Source of the DNA: Fomes fomentarius
Taxonomy: Eukaryota > Basidiomycota > Agaricomycetes > Polyporales > Polyporaceae
Direction of reading: 5' to 3'
Length of the DNA: 64,000 nucleotides
NCBI GenBank assembly: GCA_022606135.1
Contig: JABYQN010000008.1
Span: forward strand, 186,001 to 250,000
Position numbers and translations under genes: made by a program. The notes beneath the pieces are model-generated. The model was not told the origin of the DNA. It ran no database searches and saw only the letters and a program-made list of their open reading frames with translations. Numbering within the stretch: the stretch's first letter is position 1; each line of letters begins with the position of its first letter. This document shows positions 34,109 to 43,208 of this stretch, piece by piece.

Positions 34109-34928
34109 CTATCCCTTCCACAACCTCGCCCCCGACTTATCCAGAGCCTTCTTGATCTTCGACTCCCGCCGATTCGGCGCAAGCGCGAGGCAGGTTGGGA
34201 CGTTCTCTGGATGCTCGATCCAGAGGTGGTACGGCACTGCCGGATCGGCGGCGGACAGCAAGTCTGCGAGCTTCTGGAGGCTCGTTTGGTCTGCGGTCTG
34301 GTCGTGGCATATCACCATCAATCGTGCGTCACAGCGTCATGCGCGAGATGCGAAGTTAGCAGAGAATGGTTGGGTGAGGAATGCATCGGAGTACCTGCAT
34401 GACGACCTATCCGAGCGTGTGGGTGTGGGTGTAGAGATGTAGGCGCGGTCAGTATCGAGGTATATGTACAACGCGGTTGCCAGAGGAATGAGAGAGACAA
34501 GTAGGATACGGACCTTGCGCATGTTTTCGAGATCGTCCAAGTATGCCTGCGTCTCCGGACGGTCACGAGTTTCGTGCAAGACCTATAACGAATGGCATGG
34601 ATATCCGAGCTGAGCTGAACGACCATCGATCGTCAAGCAAGTTTGGAGAGAAAAGTAACTGACTGCAGAAGTAGCATGGGCAACCTGGGCCATGAGCGGG
34701 CCTATGCCCCAGGCTTCCGCCTGATTTACACAGACAGGTTGATGCATACATCATGGTCGACGTCGTGCGCATATACAACTCAAATCAGCTCACGACGAGA
34801 CAGATAGAAAAAGCAAGCGAAGGACGAACGTCAAGGAGGTCGCGGCGCACGACGATCTGCATGACCAGCTGAGGCGGAGGCGGCTGTAACGCCTCAGCTG
34901 AAAGAGCATCTCCTGAAGGTTGTGCCAT
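34109..34928 (-). CDS. PTRHD1: PTRHD1-type peptidyl-tRNA hydrolase (PTH2 fold) domain protein
   Basis: Five exons, all in phase 0: 34830-34928, 34664-34720, 34514-34582, 34395-34406 and 34109-34297, giving 141 aa. Human PTRHD1 is about the same length. The fourth exon is a 12-nt microexon encoding VVMQ, which completes NMRKVVMQTADQTSL; without it a conserved beta strand is missing. Other family motifs are MQIVVRRDLLD, GIGPLMAQVAHATSA, YLDDLENMRK, HHLW-type sequence YHLWIEHPENVPTCLAL and APNRRE. The domain is related to the archaeal/eukaryotic Pth2 enzymes, which release peptidyl-tRNA; whether PTRHD1 proteins have that activity is uncertain. The start is the ATG at 34926-34928. It is convergent with HUB1. 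Confidence 0.9.
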
Positions 34929-35706
34929 TCTGACGCTGAGTAGGCGTGTTGTACTAGGTATACGAGGGTCGTGATATCTTCGAAAGGTTGAGGTGGCTGC
35001 GCTTGTCGGCCTAGTGGGATATGTGCAAGGTAGTCTCTTGCAAGACCACACTAGTAGGGATTGCCGAAGCAGAATGGCGAGTATATTGAGGGCTCAATAC
35101 GACAGTGTGAGTAGACAATGGCAACTACAAACAGGAGCGAAATACTTCACCGTACCTTGAGGTTACTGACGCGTTGAACTCAGTGTTGAGGTCAGAGTCC
35201 GACGTACTAGATGGGCGCATGTTAGTACCAAACAACGAAGGCTCTCAACCCACGCCAATTATCTCTGGTTCTCACTGGGACATCCTCGTACAGAGATTCG
35301 ACGGTGCTTGCGTCAACTATGTGCCACACAACGCACGGGAGTTAGAGAGTCAAGATTTGTGCCACAGCTGTACGGCGCTTCAGGATTGTGAGATATCCGT
35401 ATACCGACTACGCATAAGTACGATGATGAGCCGTAGCAATGAATTAGCGGATACAAGAGGGTAGGTAGGGCTAGAGGGGAGGGCAACAAATCCTGAGCGG
35501 CGGGTGTAGGGGGGTGGAGCACGGCAGTACCGACTAATGCATGACAGAAGGAAAACAAGTGGAGTACTACATATTCGATCAGCGAGCCAGAAAATCTACA
35601 ACTTGTCCCTGACTTGTGAAACGTTGATTGACGATTCGTCCTATACTCGCACAACGCACGAGAGAGTAGGACCGAAGTACGGCGCGACCACTGGAAGACG
35701 CGTAGC
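34929..35706. other. spacer between PTRHD1 and NAB2, no gene seen
   Basis: Holds the promoter side of PTRHD1 and the 3' flank of NAB2. Short overlapping frames only. Confidence 0.5.
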
Positions 35707-37928
35707 CTACGCCGAGATGGGCACAGCCGGCGACGGATCCTCTTTCTTATCCGCCTGCGCCTGTGCAATTCGCTTCTGCGCCTCGGTCTTGCGCTCCTCC
35801 ATCTCCTTCACCTTCCTTTCTAGCTCGGCAGCGGTCGTCGGCGTGCCGTCCGGCCGCTTGAATGTTACACTCCTATTGTGGCTCGCGCTCCCTATGGAGC
35901 CAGTCTCCGGAGTCGGGACGTTGACCGTCGGGCTAGAGGTCGACAGCCCGCGGTGGAAGGTTGTCGGGAGTACACGACCTTCAGGGTGCTGGTACGTGCA
36001 GGTCGCACGTGTGCAAGCCGCACCGAACTTGCAAGGGATGTTGGAGTGGCTAGCGGGTCGAGGATGGGCGAAGGTGCAACCAGGACGGGTGCAGTTGGCA
36101 CCGAATCTGCATGGTACGCTCGGCTGCGATGGGGCAGATGCGGATGGGGGGATGTAAGTAGAAGGCTTGGGGACCTCAGCTGCACATCAACCCGTAAGAA
36201 ACTGGAAGACATCCACGACGTGAGGGGGTACGCACCATTGGGATTTAGGACCGCTGGGCTGACGTGGCCCTTGACACAGTCCTTATCCTTGCAGTCCTTG
36301 CCCTTCTCGCAAGGATCGTTACTGAGTACGACGCCACTTTCCGCTGTCGCGACTGGCGATGGGTGGGAGTACCGACATATGGGATTCGTACACTTGAGGG
36401 CGAACTTGCATAATGTTGGGGATTGGGGGCGTTCTGGGGCTACGAAACCTGGACGCGAAGAACCGGTGGATGACGAGGGTGTGAGAGGTGTAGGCGCGAC
36501 CACTGCAGGTGCAGACTTCGAGATAGGTATTGGCGTAGCGGGTTGTGTCACCGGCACAGGGGGCGTGAGTGTCGGTGCAACAGCTTCGCCTTGTGGCTCC
36601 GTCGCATGGTGACCCGTATGAGCTCCGCGTCCCCGAGCGGCTCCCCTCACCGTACCTCCACGTCCTCTACCACGCCCACGACCATCACCACCTCCCGGAC
36701 CCATCCCGCCGTTCATCCCACCAAACTGCTGGTTCATGTCCCCCATACCCGGCTGCATGGGAAACCCTCCGCCACTCATGAACTGACCTGTTGCCGGGTT
36801 CATGATACCCATGGCACCTGCGATTTGCGACATCATGGCCATTTGGTTGAGCATCAGCTCCTGCAACATCATTGGATTTGCCATGCCCATAGCGATATCC
36901 ATCCCAGGCATGCCGTTCATCGGGAAGCCGCCGTTCATCATCATCATGTTGGGGTCTGGGGAGCCGTTCGTGATGCTGTCAATGCGCGCTTGCACGTCGT
37001 CGTGAGCGTTGAACTGTGGGCCATGACCATTTCTTGGACCCATGCGATCCAATAGACTACGTGGGCCGCCGCCGGAGCCGTGATTGTTGTGGTCGCGGTC
37101 GCGGAACATGGCGCGCGGACCAGTGGGAAGGTCAGTGCGTCTCGACTTGTTTGGCGGGTGTCCACTTGGCGACGGTGAACGCGCGGATGCTGTACGTTTT
37201 TGACCTGTAGGAGAGGTGGTGGGGAGTGCTTGAGACAGGGCCTGCTGGTAGATCGGCGGACCGGTGCGAGGGCCACTAGGAAGTCGTCGAGCATCAGCTG
37301 GTTGATGAGGCGGGGAGTCGCGTGGGGGCTGTTGCGACGGGGTGGGGGGTTCGGCGGGGGCAGGGACCTCTGCCTGTGGTGCGCCCTTGCTTGCCTCTTC
37401 AAACAGCCAGTCGACGAAACCGGTGATATCTTCAAGGGCCGTGAGCGACATGCAGAAGCGAGGCGAATGTGCGACGTACCTCCTTCGTTGCCAACCACTA
37501 GCCCATCCACCAAAACTTCAGTACAACACACTCAGAAGTGATGAGGTCAAACGCGCTCACAATCTGACAACTCAGTCTTGATCTGGGCTACGAGACGAGA
37601 TAAGTCAGCATTGATACCTGTCATGAGGGTCATAATGGTGTCGCCAGGGCTCAGTTTACAACTTGATTACGTCGCGCCCTGAACCCAAGCAGACACCAGA
37701 CACCTCGAAGGTGTTACTCACCAGGCGTTTTGTTGTTGATCAGCATTATAGTGACATACTCGGCCATGACAGAGTCTTGCGTGCGGGGTAAATCTCTTGA
37801 ACATGCGAAAATATCGATGATTTCAACTCACCTGGCTCTGTACCGAGACCTCTCTTTACCAGTTCGTTCTCTATCATGCTCTGCAGCGCCGTCGCGCGGT
37901 CCGTGCCCATCGTGAGGCCGAAAACCAT
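35707..37928 (-). CDS. NAB2: Nab2/ZC3H14-type CCCH zinc-finger poly(A)-binding protein
   Basis: Five exons: 37832-37928, 37722-37775, 37561-37617, 36236-37429 and 35707-36179, giving 624 aa. The N-terminus (MVFGLTMGTDRATALQSMIENELVKRG ... EYVTIMLINNKTPGINADL ... GFVDWLFEEA) is the helical PWI-like fold of Nab2, here built from four small exons. The middle is Pro-rich, then Met/Gly-rich (about 225-315), then an RGG box (about 318-342). Four C-x5-C-x4-C-x3-H fingers follow: about 410-425, 443-458, 491-506 and 517-532. After them comes a charged helix (ELERKVKEMEERKTEAQKR) likely to form a coiled coil. Nab2 proteins bind poly(A), limit tail length and take part in mRNA export from the nucleus. 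Yeast Nab2 has seven fingers; four visible here is fewer. Length and order otherwise fit. Confidence 0.92.
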
Positions 37929-38637
37929 GTTGAAGGGTGGAAGAGGGTTGTGGTGGTAATGGGCGAAGGTGGAATGCGGCCCAGTAAGCGGCAGCTGACT
38001 TGTCTGATTGTTCGCTTGGTGTACTGCAATGGCAGGTTCAACCTCCGCTTACCTCCGCTTACCTCATGCCTATGAGCGAGTTTAGACTCCGATTACAGCG
38101 GTAGAAGCGCTCGTTACCCGTGACGTTCACCTTCTGTTCACGTTTACGCTCTCCCGATCTGTCAGAAATTTCGACTGGAGAATGTCAAGAAAATGTATAT
38201 CTGAACGTTCAGAGACAACCAGGCATGTACAAACCATGGCCACTGAACACTACAGCATATTGGAACAGATATAAATTACAGCAGGCGGCGGTGGCCCCCA
38301 GCGAGGTGAAGAGCCGGTACATACTATGCCATTACAACACCTCTTTGGCTACATAGGTGATCATGAGCAACCAAGAGTACCAAGGTACAAACGTTGAAAA
38401 TCAATTTTTTCCCCAAGACAATGTCTTTGGGCGTATACGCACTCCATCAACACATGTCTATCGCGAGATCACTTCCCGCCACTCATGCAACAACACATGC
38501 CAGTCACTGGCAGAGCTCAGGCATAAACATCTTTGTGCTCGAGGGTGTGTATATAATGCCACAGGCAGACCTCTGACTCGTCAACAACCCATACGCCACT
38601 TCATATACGAGCCCACCTTGACGAGGCTCCAGCCGCC
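37929..38637. other. intergenic between NAB2 and a small plus-strand gene
   Basis: Divergent spacer that must include the NAB2 promoter. A 10-bp direct repeat (acctccgctt twice, 38041-38060) lies about 115 bases upstream of the NAB2 start. Nothing else is recognised. Confidence 0.5.
38041..38060. repeat. 10-bp direct repeat in the NAB2 upstream region
   Basis: Two exact adjacent copies of acctccgctt, followed by a partial third (acctc). Confidence 0.7.
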
Positions 38638-38927
38638 ATGTTATTCACAAACTTCATGAAGGCTGCATTCAACCTTCTTTTTGGCTATGACATCAACGCC
38701 GGTATGTCATTCGAAGTTTGTTATCTCATTGGCTCGGGACGCTGATTGCGTCGGCAGTCCTTGACCAGGAAGAACACAGATGGCCCTCGAGCCTAGAGGG
38801 CGTACCTGTGCCGCACCGCGACGAGTGGGATACCTTTGTCTGTCCGGAGGCTCACTTCTCGCTCGCTGGCCACGTCCCTTCGCGTACCCTTGGGTCGTGG
38901 AGGTACAGGCGGTTTGGTGCCGTTTGA
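38638..38927 (+). CDS. small hypothetical protein, two exons
   Basis: Proposed exons are 38638-38701 and 38758-38927, giving 77 aa. The start context gccgccATG is strong, the intron has gtatgt and cggcag ends, and the phases agree. The protein begins with a mildly hydrophobic segment (MLFTNFMKAAFNLLFGYDINA) and continues with WPSSLEGVPVPHRDEWDTFVCPE. I do not recognise it. The N-terminal part could be a weak membrane anchor. It could also be the start of a longer gene whose later exons I have not found, or chance. Confidence 0.35.
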
Positions 38928-39351
38928 GCAGCGAGCGAAGAGGAGGATCGAGGGGAGTCGACCTGTGCCAGAAGTGTTGAGGGTCGACTTGTGTACAGAA
39001 TGGAGACTGTATGCGGTTCAGCTGTTGCATGATGCGGAATGTAGGATGTGCGCTGTATCCCCACGTCCTCTATGACGGACGAGAGTGAATAACGGGATTG
39101 TATAGTTACAGTATAGCGCCTATCAATAACCATGAGTCGAGATAGGTTCAACAAGGAATGTGGCAACCAGCACTTGGTTGATAGAAGAAGGGTAGGATAT
39201 GTAAAAGGAGTGGCGTATGTATATGAGATGCGCAATAACGTAGTGGATAACCGTAAATGCAAGGACGTTAAGATGGGTGACACGACTAAGAGCTCCATGA
39301 GCCTCGGGTGAATGACAAGCTTGGGACGTTAAACTGAATGTCCAACTGCGA
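38928..39351. other. intergenic, no gene seen
   Basis: Space between two convergent genes (the small plus-strand gene and the minus-strand cyclin). Minus-strand frames here show no motif. Confidence 0.5.
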
Positions 39352-40482
39352 CTACGCCTTCCTCGCGGCGGCGGCCACACTAGCATGGCTCATGCCGGTG
39401 GCGTAGTGGCTTGCTTGTGGCACGGCTGCAACGTATGTGCCGAGCGATATGGGTACGCTCTGCTGTGCGTGCCGCATCTGCGTAGCAGAGGTCGGCGGGT
39501 ATGTATGCTGCCGGTTTTGCTGTTGGTGCTGATACGTAACCGGCATCGTCGTAGCACGATGAGCCATAGGTCTTGAGTCACCCATCGTGACTGGGGGCGC
39601 GGAAACCTGCTGCATCTGCGTAGTAAAGGACGGTGGGTATGTATGCTCCCGATGCTGCTGTTGGTGCCGGTGCTGCTGTTGGTCCTGGTACGTGACCGGC
39701 ATCGTCGTAGCACGATGCGCCGTAGGTCTTGAGCCACCCATCGTGACTGGCGACGCGGAAACCTGCCGCATCGCCGTGGTCGCCGACGCGGACCATGTCG
39801 CTGAGCGCGTCGCATGCGACTCTCGTGAATAGGAGATACTATCCGGCACTCTCAGCTGAGGGCGTATGAAGTCCTCGGGGTCGGTGTGGTTGACGGCACG
39901 GTATCCGGGGACAGTGGACTCCGCGAGCATCTGATCAGGAATGCGCACCGGCTCGTTTCCTCCTCGGATATTAAACGAGTAAGTCGGGTAGGGGCCGTGG
40001 CCGATGAAGTCCCGCTCTACCTTCCTCCTGAAGTCGCGCAAGTCCTCTGGGTCGATGTTGAGCTTCCAGTCGAGAAGAGCTAAAATTTCCCGCTCAGCGC
40101 GTGCGAGTTCTTGGAAACTGATGATGTTCCTTGCGAGCTGAGCGCACGTCTTCGTGGAGTAGGATTGGTCGACCAAGACCTTCCCTGCGATCATGAACGC
40201 CGTCAAGAAGAGACGATGGTTCGAGGCCCAGCTCTCTCCCTGTAGTTGGTGATAGAAGCGCTGCTTCAGAAAGCCGAGGAGGTATAGTGCGGCGTATACG
40301 ACGGTTTGGTGGTTTGTCGTCCTGCGGAGGATGTTGGCGACGAAGTGGTCTAGCCGAGGGACTCCGTCCGGCACGGATTGAGCGCCGAAATTGTGCGCTA
40401 TGAATGTCGAAGAGACCAAGGCGGTGAGCTGATAGCCGTAATACGGATCGAAGCTGGTTGGAGTGTATAACCGTGTCTCCAT
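39352..40482 (-). CDS. PHO80-like (Pcl-type) cyclin with a repetitive His/Gln-rich tail
   Basis: A single exon of 376 aa from the ATG at 40480-40482. The frame continues upstream to 40623 but only through a TTG codon. It opens with FDPYYGYQLTALVSS, typical of the PHO80-type family, followed by the cyclin core (YAALYLLGFLKQRF, HRLFLTAFMIAGKVLVDQSYSTKTCAQLA, AEREILALLDWKLNI) and the family end motif RDFIGHGPYPTYSF. PHO80-type cyclins activate Pho85-class kinases in phosphate, polarity or cell-cycle control; which role applies is unknown. The C-terminal half carries imperfect repeats (PVTMGxSRPxAHRATTMPVTYQ) rich in Gln and His. A second, diverged gene of this type lies at 50455-51601. Confidence 0.88.
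   Translation of the reverse strand: METRLYTPTSFDPYYGYQLTALVSSTFIAHNFGAQSVPDGVPRLDHFVANILRRTTNHQTVVYAALYLLGFLKQRFYHQLQGESWASNHRLFLTAFMIAGKVLVDQSYSTKTCAQLARNIISFQELARAEREILALLDWKLNIDPEDLRDFRRKVERDFIGHGPYPTYSFNIRGGNEPVRIPDQMLAESTVPGYRAVNHTDPEDFIRPQLRVPDSISYSRESHATRSATWSASATTAMRQVSASPVTMGGSRPTAHRATTMPVTYQDQQQHRHQQQHREHTYPPSFTTQMQQVSAPPVTMGDSRPMAHRATTMPVTYQHQQQNRQHTYPPTSATQMRHAQQSVPISLGTYVAAVPQASHYATGMSHASVAAAARKA
39478..39780. repeat. imperfect tandem repeat inside the cyclin gene
   Basis: A segment starting near 39531 and another near 39687 are about 90% alike over roughly 65 bases, a period of 156. A further partial unit (gggtatgtatgct with a ctgttggt run) recurs at 39490-39530 and 39627-39686. 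The repeats keep the reading frame and encode two copies of PVTMGxSRPxAHRATTMPVTYQ. Confidence 0.75.
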
Positions 40483-42045
40483 CGTGGGGGAGGAGCAGGG
40501 GAGGCTAGCCACGGACTGTGGAGTCGTCGCGGGATAGAGGATAAGCAGTTGAGTGTATGTTGCGTTTATATCCGTCTCCGAGACGCCGGCTTGACCATAG
40601 CGTGAGTGGTTTTGGTTGGACAAAGAGTGAGTCGCTTATTCATAGCATATTGTACCAGCTTTGACCGAGCCACTCGGTTATGTATAAGAAGCCGATTGCG
40701 AGCCCTAGCCTGCTAGATATTGAACCGTCATGATAAGTCAGCTAGGCTAGACGTGGAAGACTGGACATTCACCGAACACGAGGGAAGATACACAGTGATG
40801 CAAAACCCATGAAGGCCAACCAGGGATAACCGGATCAGAGAAGCACAATTGCCGGCAAACAAAGCCTGGGTAGACAATCCCACGAGGTTCAACGATGTTG
40901 CTTTGCGTTATGAGGTGAATGTCGCCGCACATGCAAAGCAGTGCAGCACGGATGAAACATGTTCCAGACACTAGTGGCCATCTCAACGAGTCATCTCGAC
41001 TCAGTTTCGAGTCCTATACTGGGATTGATATCTGTACACTGTAAGTAGTCAAGCGACTCACGCGGCTCATATCCGTAACCCTGTTCGCCTCAATCAGGAG
41101 ACTAGTCTTTCTACTATGCCAGTCCCTGTGCCAGTTCTTGCAGTGGTTCGCAAACAAGTTTCGAAGTCAAAGTGGGTGCAAGGTTGCTAAGAGCCAATCG
41201 TCAAGTGAGCTTCGATTCCGAATTTGTAAGGGTCGATACTACTCACCTCCCTGGGGCTCAGTGGGTCTCCTGTTGCGAGAGCCAACAGCCATTGCGCATT
41301 TGTATGTACTGTCTTACAGAGCGAACACGGCGGTCGTACAGGAAACCATGGTCTGATGGATAGCTGTCAGCAATATACCCTCGCCCAGTTGTTTTGAAAT
41401 ACTGGAAAGATACTCGCGGCCATGACGGCACGAGGCTGCTCAGTAAATTTCGTGCGGTCCACAACGGCGGCCAACCACGATACATGCATATCCGAGACTG
41501 GGTCGATATCTGGCTATGCAGGGGCGTTCGTACTGGATCAGTCTGGATGTGAGATAACAGGTAGCCGTGCCTGTCGTCCATCGGAAGCATTCGAAGTTGA
41601 GAATCCAGAGTAGGACCCTTTGCAAGTCCACTGAGGTCGTCCTCCGGACCGGCTCTGGTGTACGAGCATCTCATAGACCTTTACTGTCTCGGTTGGATGC
41701 TCTGTGAGTACACCCGCGAACGCTAAGTACTCTGGGAGATAGATGATGCTTCGAATACTGTAAAGAGACAGTCCAGAGATGCGAGATGAGGTCCGATCGA
41801 TAGCAGACGGTCTCGTCAGGCCCAAGATAGTCATGATGGGAGACGGTCTCCTAGACGTACTACGTCAGTTCAGGTCCTTCAGAACTTCACTCCATCCCCC
41901 CTCGTATGGTGTTGTGTTAGAGAGAGAGCGCGAGGTATGTGCCTATCTCAAAGCTGATCGAGTCATAGTTCAGTCACTCGCCGAAATGTCTCTACGAATA
42001 TGATCGATAGACGCCTGACAACCTACCTCTAGTACTACTCGAGAT
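40483..42045. other. intergenic, no gene supported
   Basis: Contains the promoters of the first cyclin (minus) and of the GNAT gene (plus). A minus-strand open stretch at 41538-41834 reads partly like protein (LYSIRSIIYLPEYLAFAGVLTEHP) and may be a remnant, but no family is recognised. Confidence 0.45.
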
Positions 42046-43208
42046 ATGTCTGCTTACGGCGTGATCAATCGCAGCAATTCTGCTCCTCTTCCTTCCACGA
42101 CATGGCTTCTTAGATTCAAACGCCCAGACCCACCCAGCTTTCTAACAATCCATCATCTCACACTTCAGACGGCCGAGAAGGTCCCCGGATTAGTTGACTA
42201 CCTACACGGCGTCTTCGCCGAGGAACTCGAGCGCGGACGGACCTATCCTCAGGAAATCATCACCGGAGATGTGTATACAAGAGATCAATTCGCCGCCTAC
42301 TATTTTGCTGCGGACGTGCTCGTAGGTGTTCAAGGCAGGCAAGAAGATCTCCGGATCCTCGATAGCGCCGAGGATGGCTCACAAGTCTCGACTGGGATCA
42401 CTGAGGCCATCGGCGGGCGTACCTTGGAAGAGAGCGTCGCGGGATGCTACTATGTGAGTGTCAGCGACTTCTGGAAACCCTTTGCTATCGATCCTGCGCT
42501 TGCATGGCTGGAGTGTGCTTCACTAGACTCAACCGCGAGCCATCCCGATCCGCTGATCATGACTGCTGACCGCTTCTGTTCTGTAGGTGAAGCCGAATTA
42601 CCCAGGTCGCTCCTCGCATGTGAGTACCCCATATCGGTACTGAAGCCTATCCGCTGCATCGCGCATTCAGTGCGGAGATAGATGTGTTCTGCTGCCAGAT
42701 GTCCGCGCCGCTCAATAACCATCTCTAAGGGATTGTTCGCCATTCACAGCCGTCTTATCCCGTCCTCTGTGACGCTGTTGCTTGGTGAAGGCGCAGCCGG
42801 CCACGGACCCTTCCGCCTTACTTCAGTCAGTCTACGATAGGGTGCAAGCTGACATGGATTCTGCATAGATATGCAACGCGGGTTTCCTTGTCCCGCCCTC
42901 TCATCGTGGGCGTGGGATCGGTGCTGTCCTCGCCCGGTCTTATCTCTACTACGGGCCTCGCCTGGGGTACGAAGCAAGCGTTTTCAACCTGGTCTACGTC
43001 AATAACGTCGCCAGCGTGAAGTGAGCCTCATGCTGACGTCTTCATGTATCGTTGACTTAATGATCTGCACAGGCTTTGGGAAGCCCTTGACTTTGTGAAG
43101 GCGGGCCTCATACCCCGCGCCGGACGCCTCAAAAAGGCTGATGGCTCAGGCGAAGAGTATATTGATGCTTGGGTGTTCTACAAGAGGTTTGACGCCCCGA
43201 AGGCATGA
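42046..43208 (+). CDS. GNAT-family N-acetyltransferase
   Basis: Four exons: 42046-42453, 42587-42619, 42869-43020 and 43073-43208, giving 242 aa. The 33-nt second exon (VKPNYPGRSSH) forms the strand before the acetyl-CoA site. The third exon has the acetyl-CoA binding motif A: ICNAGFLVPPSHRGRGIGAVLARSY, with the R-x-x-G-x-G/A pattern HRGRGIG. Then YYGPRLGYEASVFNLVYVNNVASVKLWEALDFVKAGLIPRAGRL follows the GNAT motif B (N...A...LWExLGFxxxG). The protein is soluble and has no signal peptide. Related fungal proteins are uncharacterised; the substrate is unknown. All splice joins keep phase. Confidence 0.88.

Noticed and set aside
40483..40623. N-terminal extension of the first cyclin
   Set aside because: It would start at a TTG codon. 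The ATG at 40480-40482 lies just before the conserved DPYYG opening, as expected.
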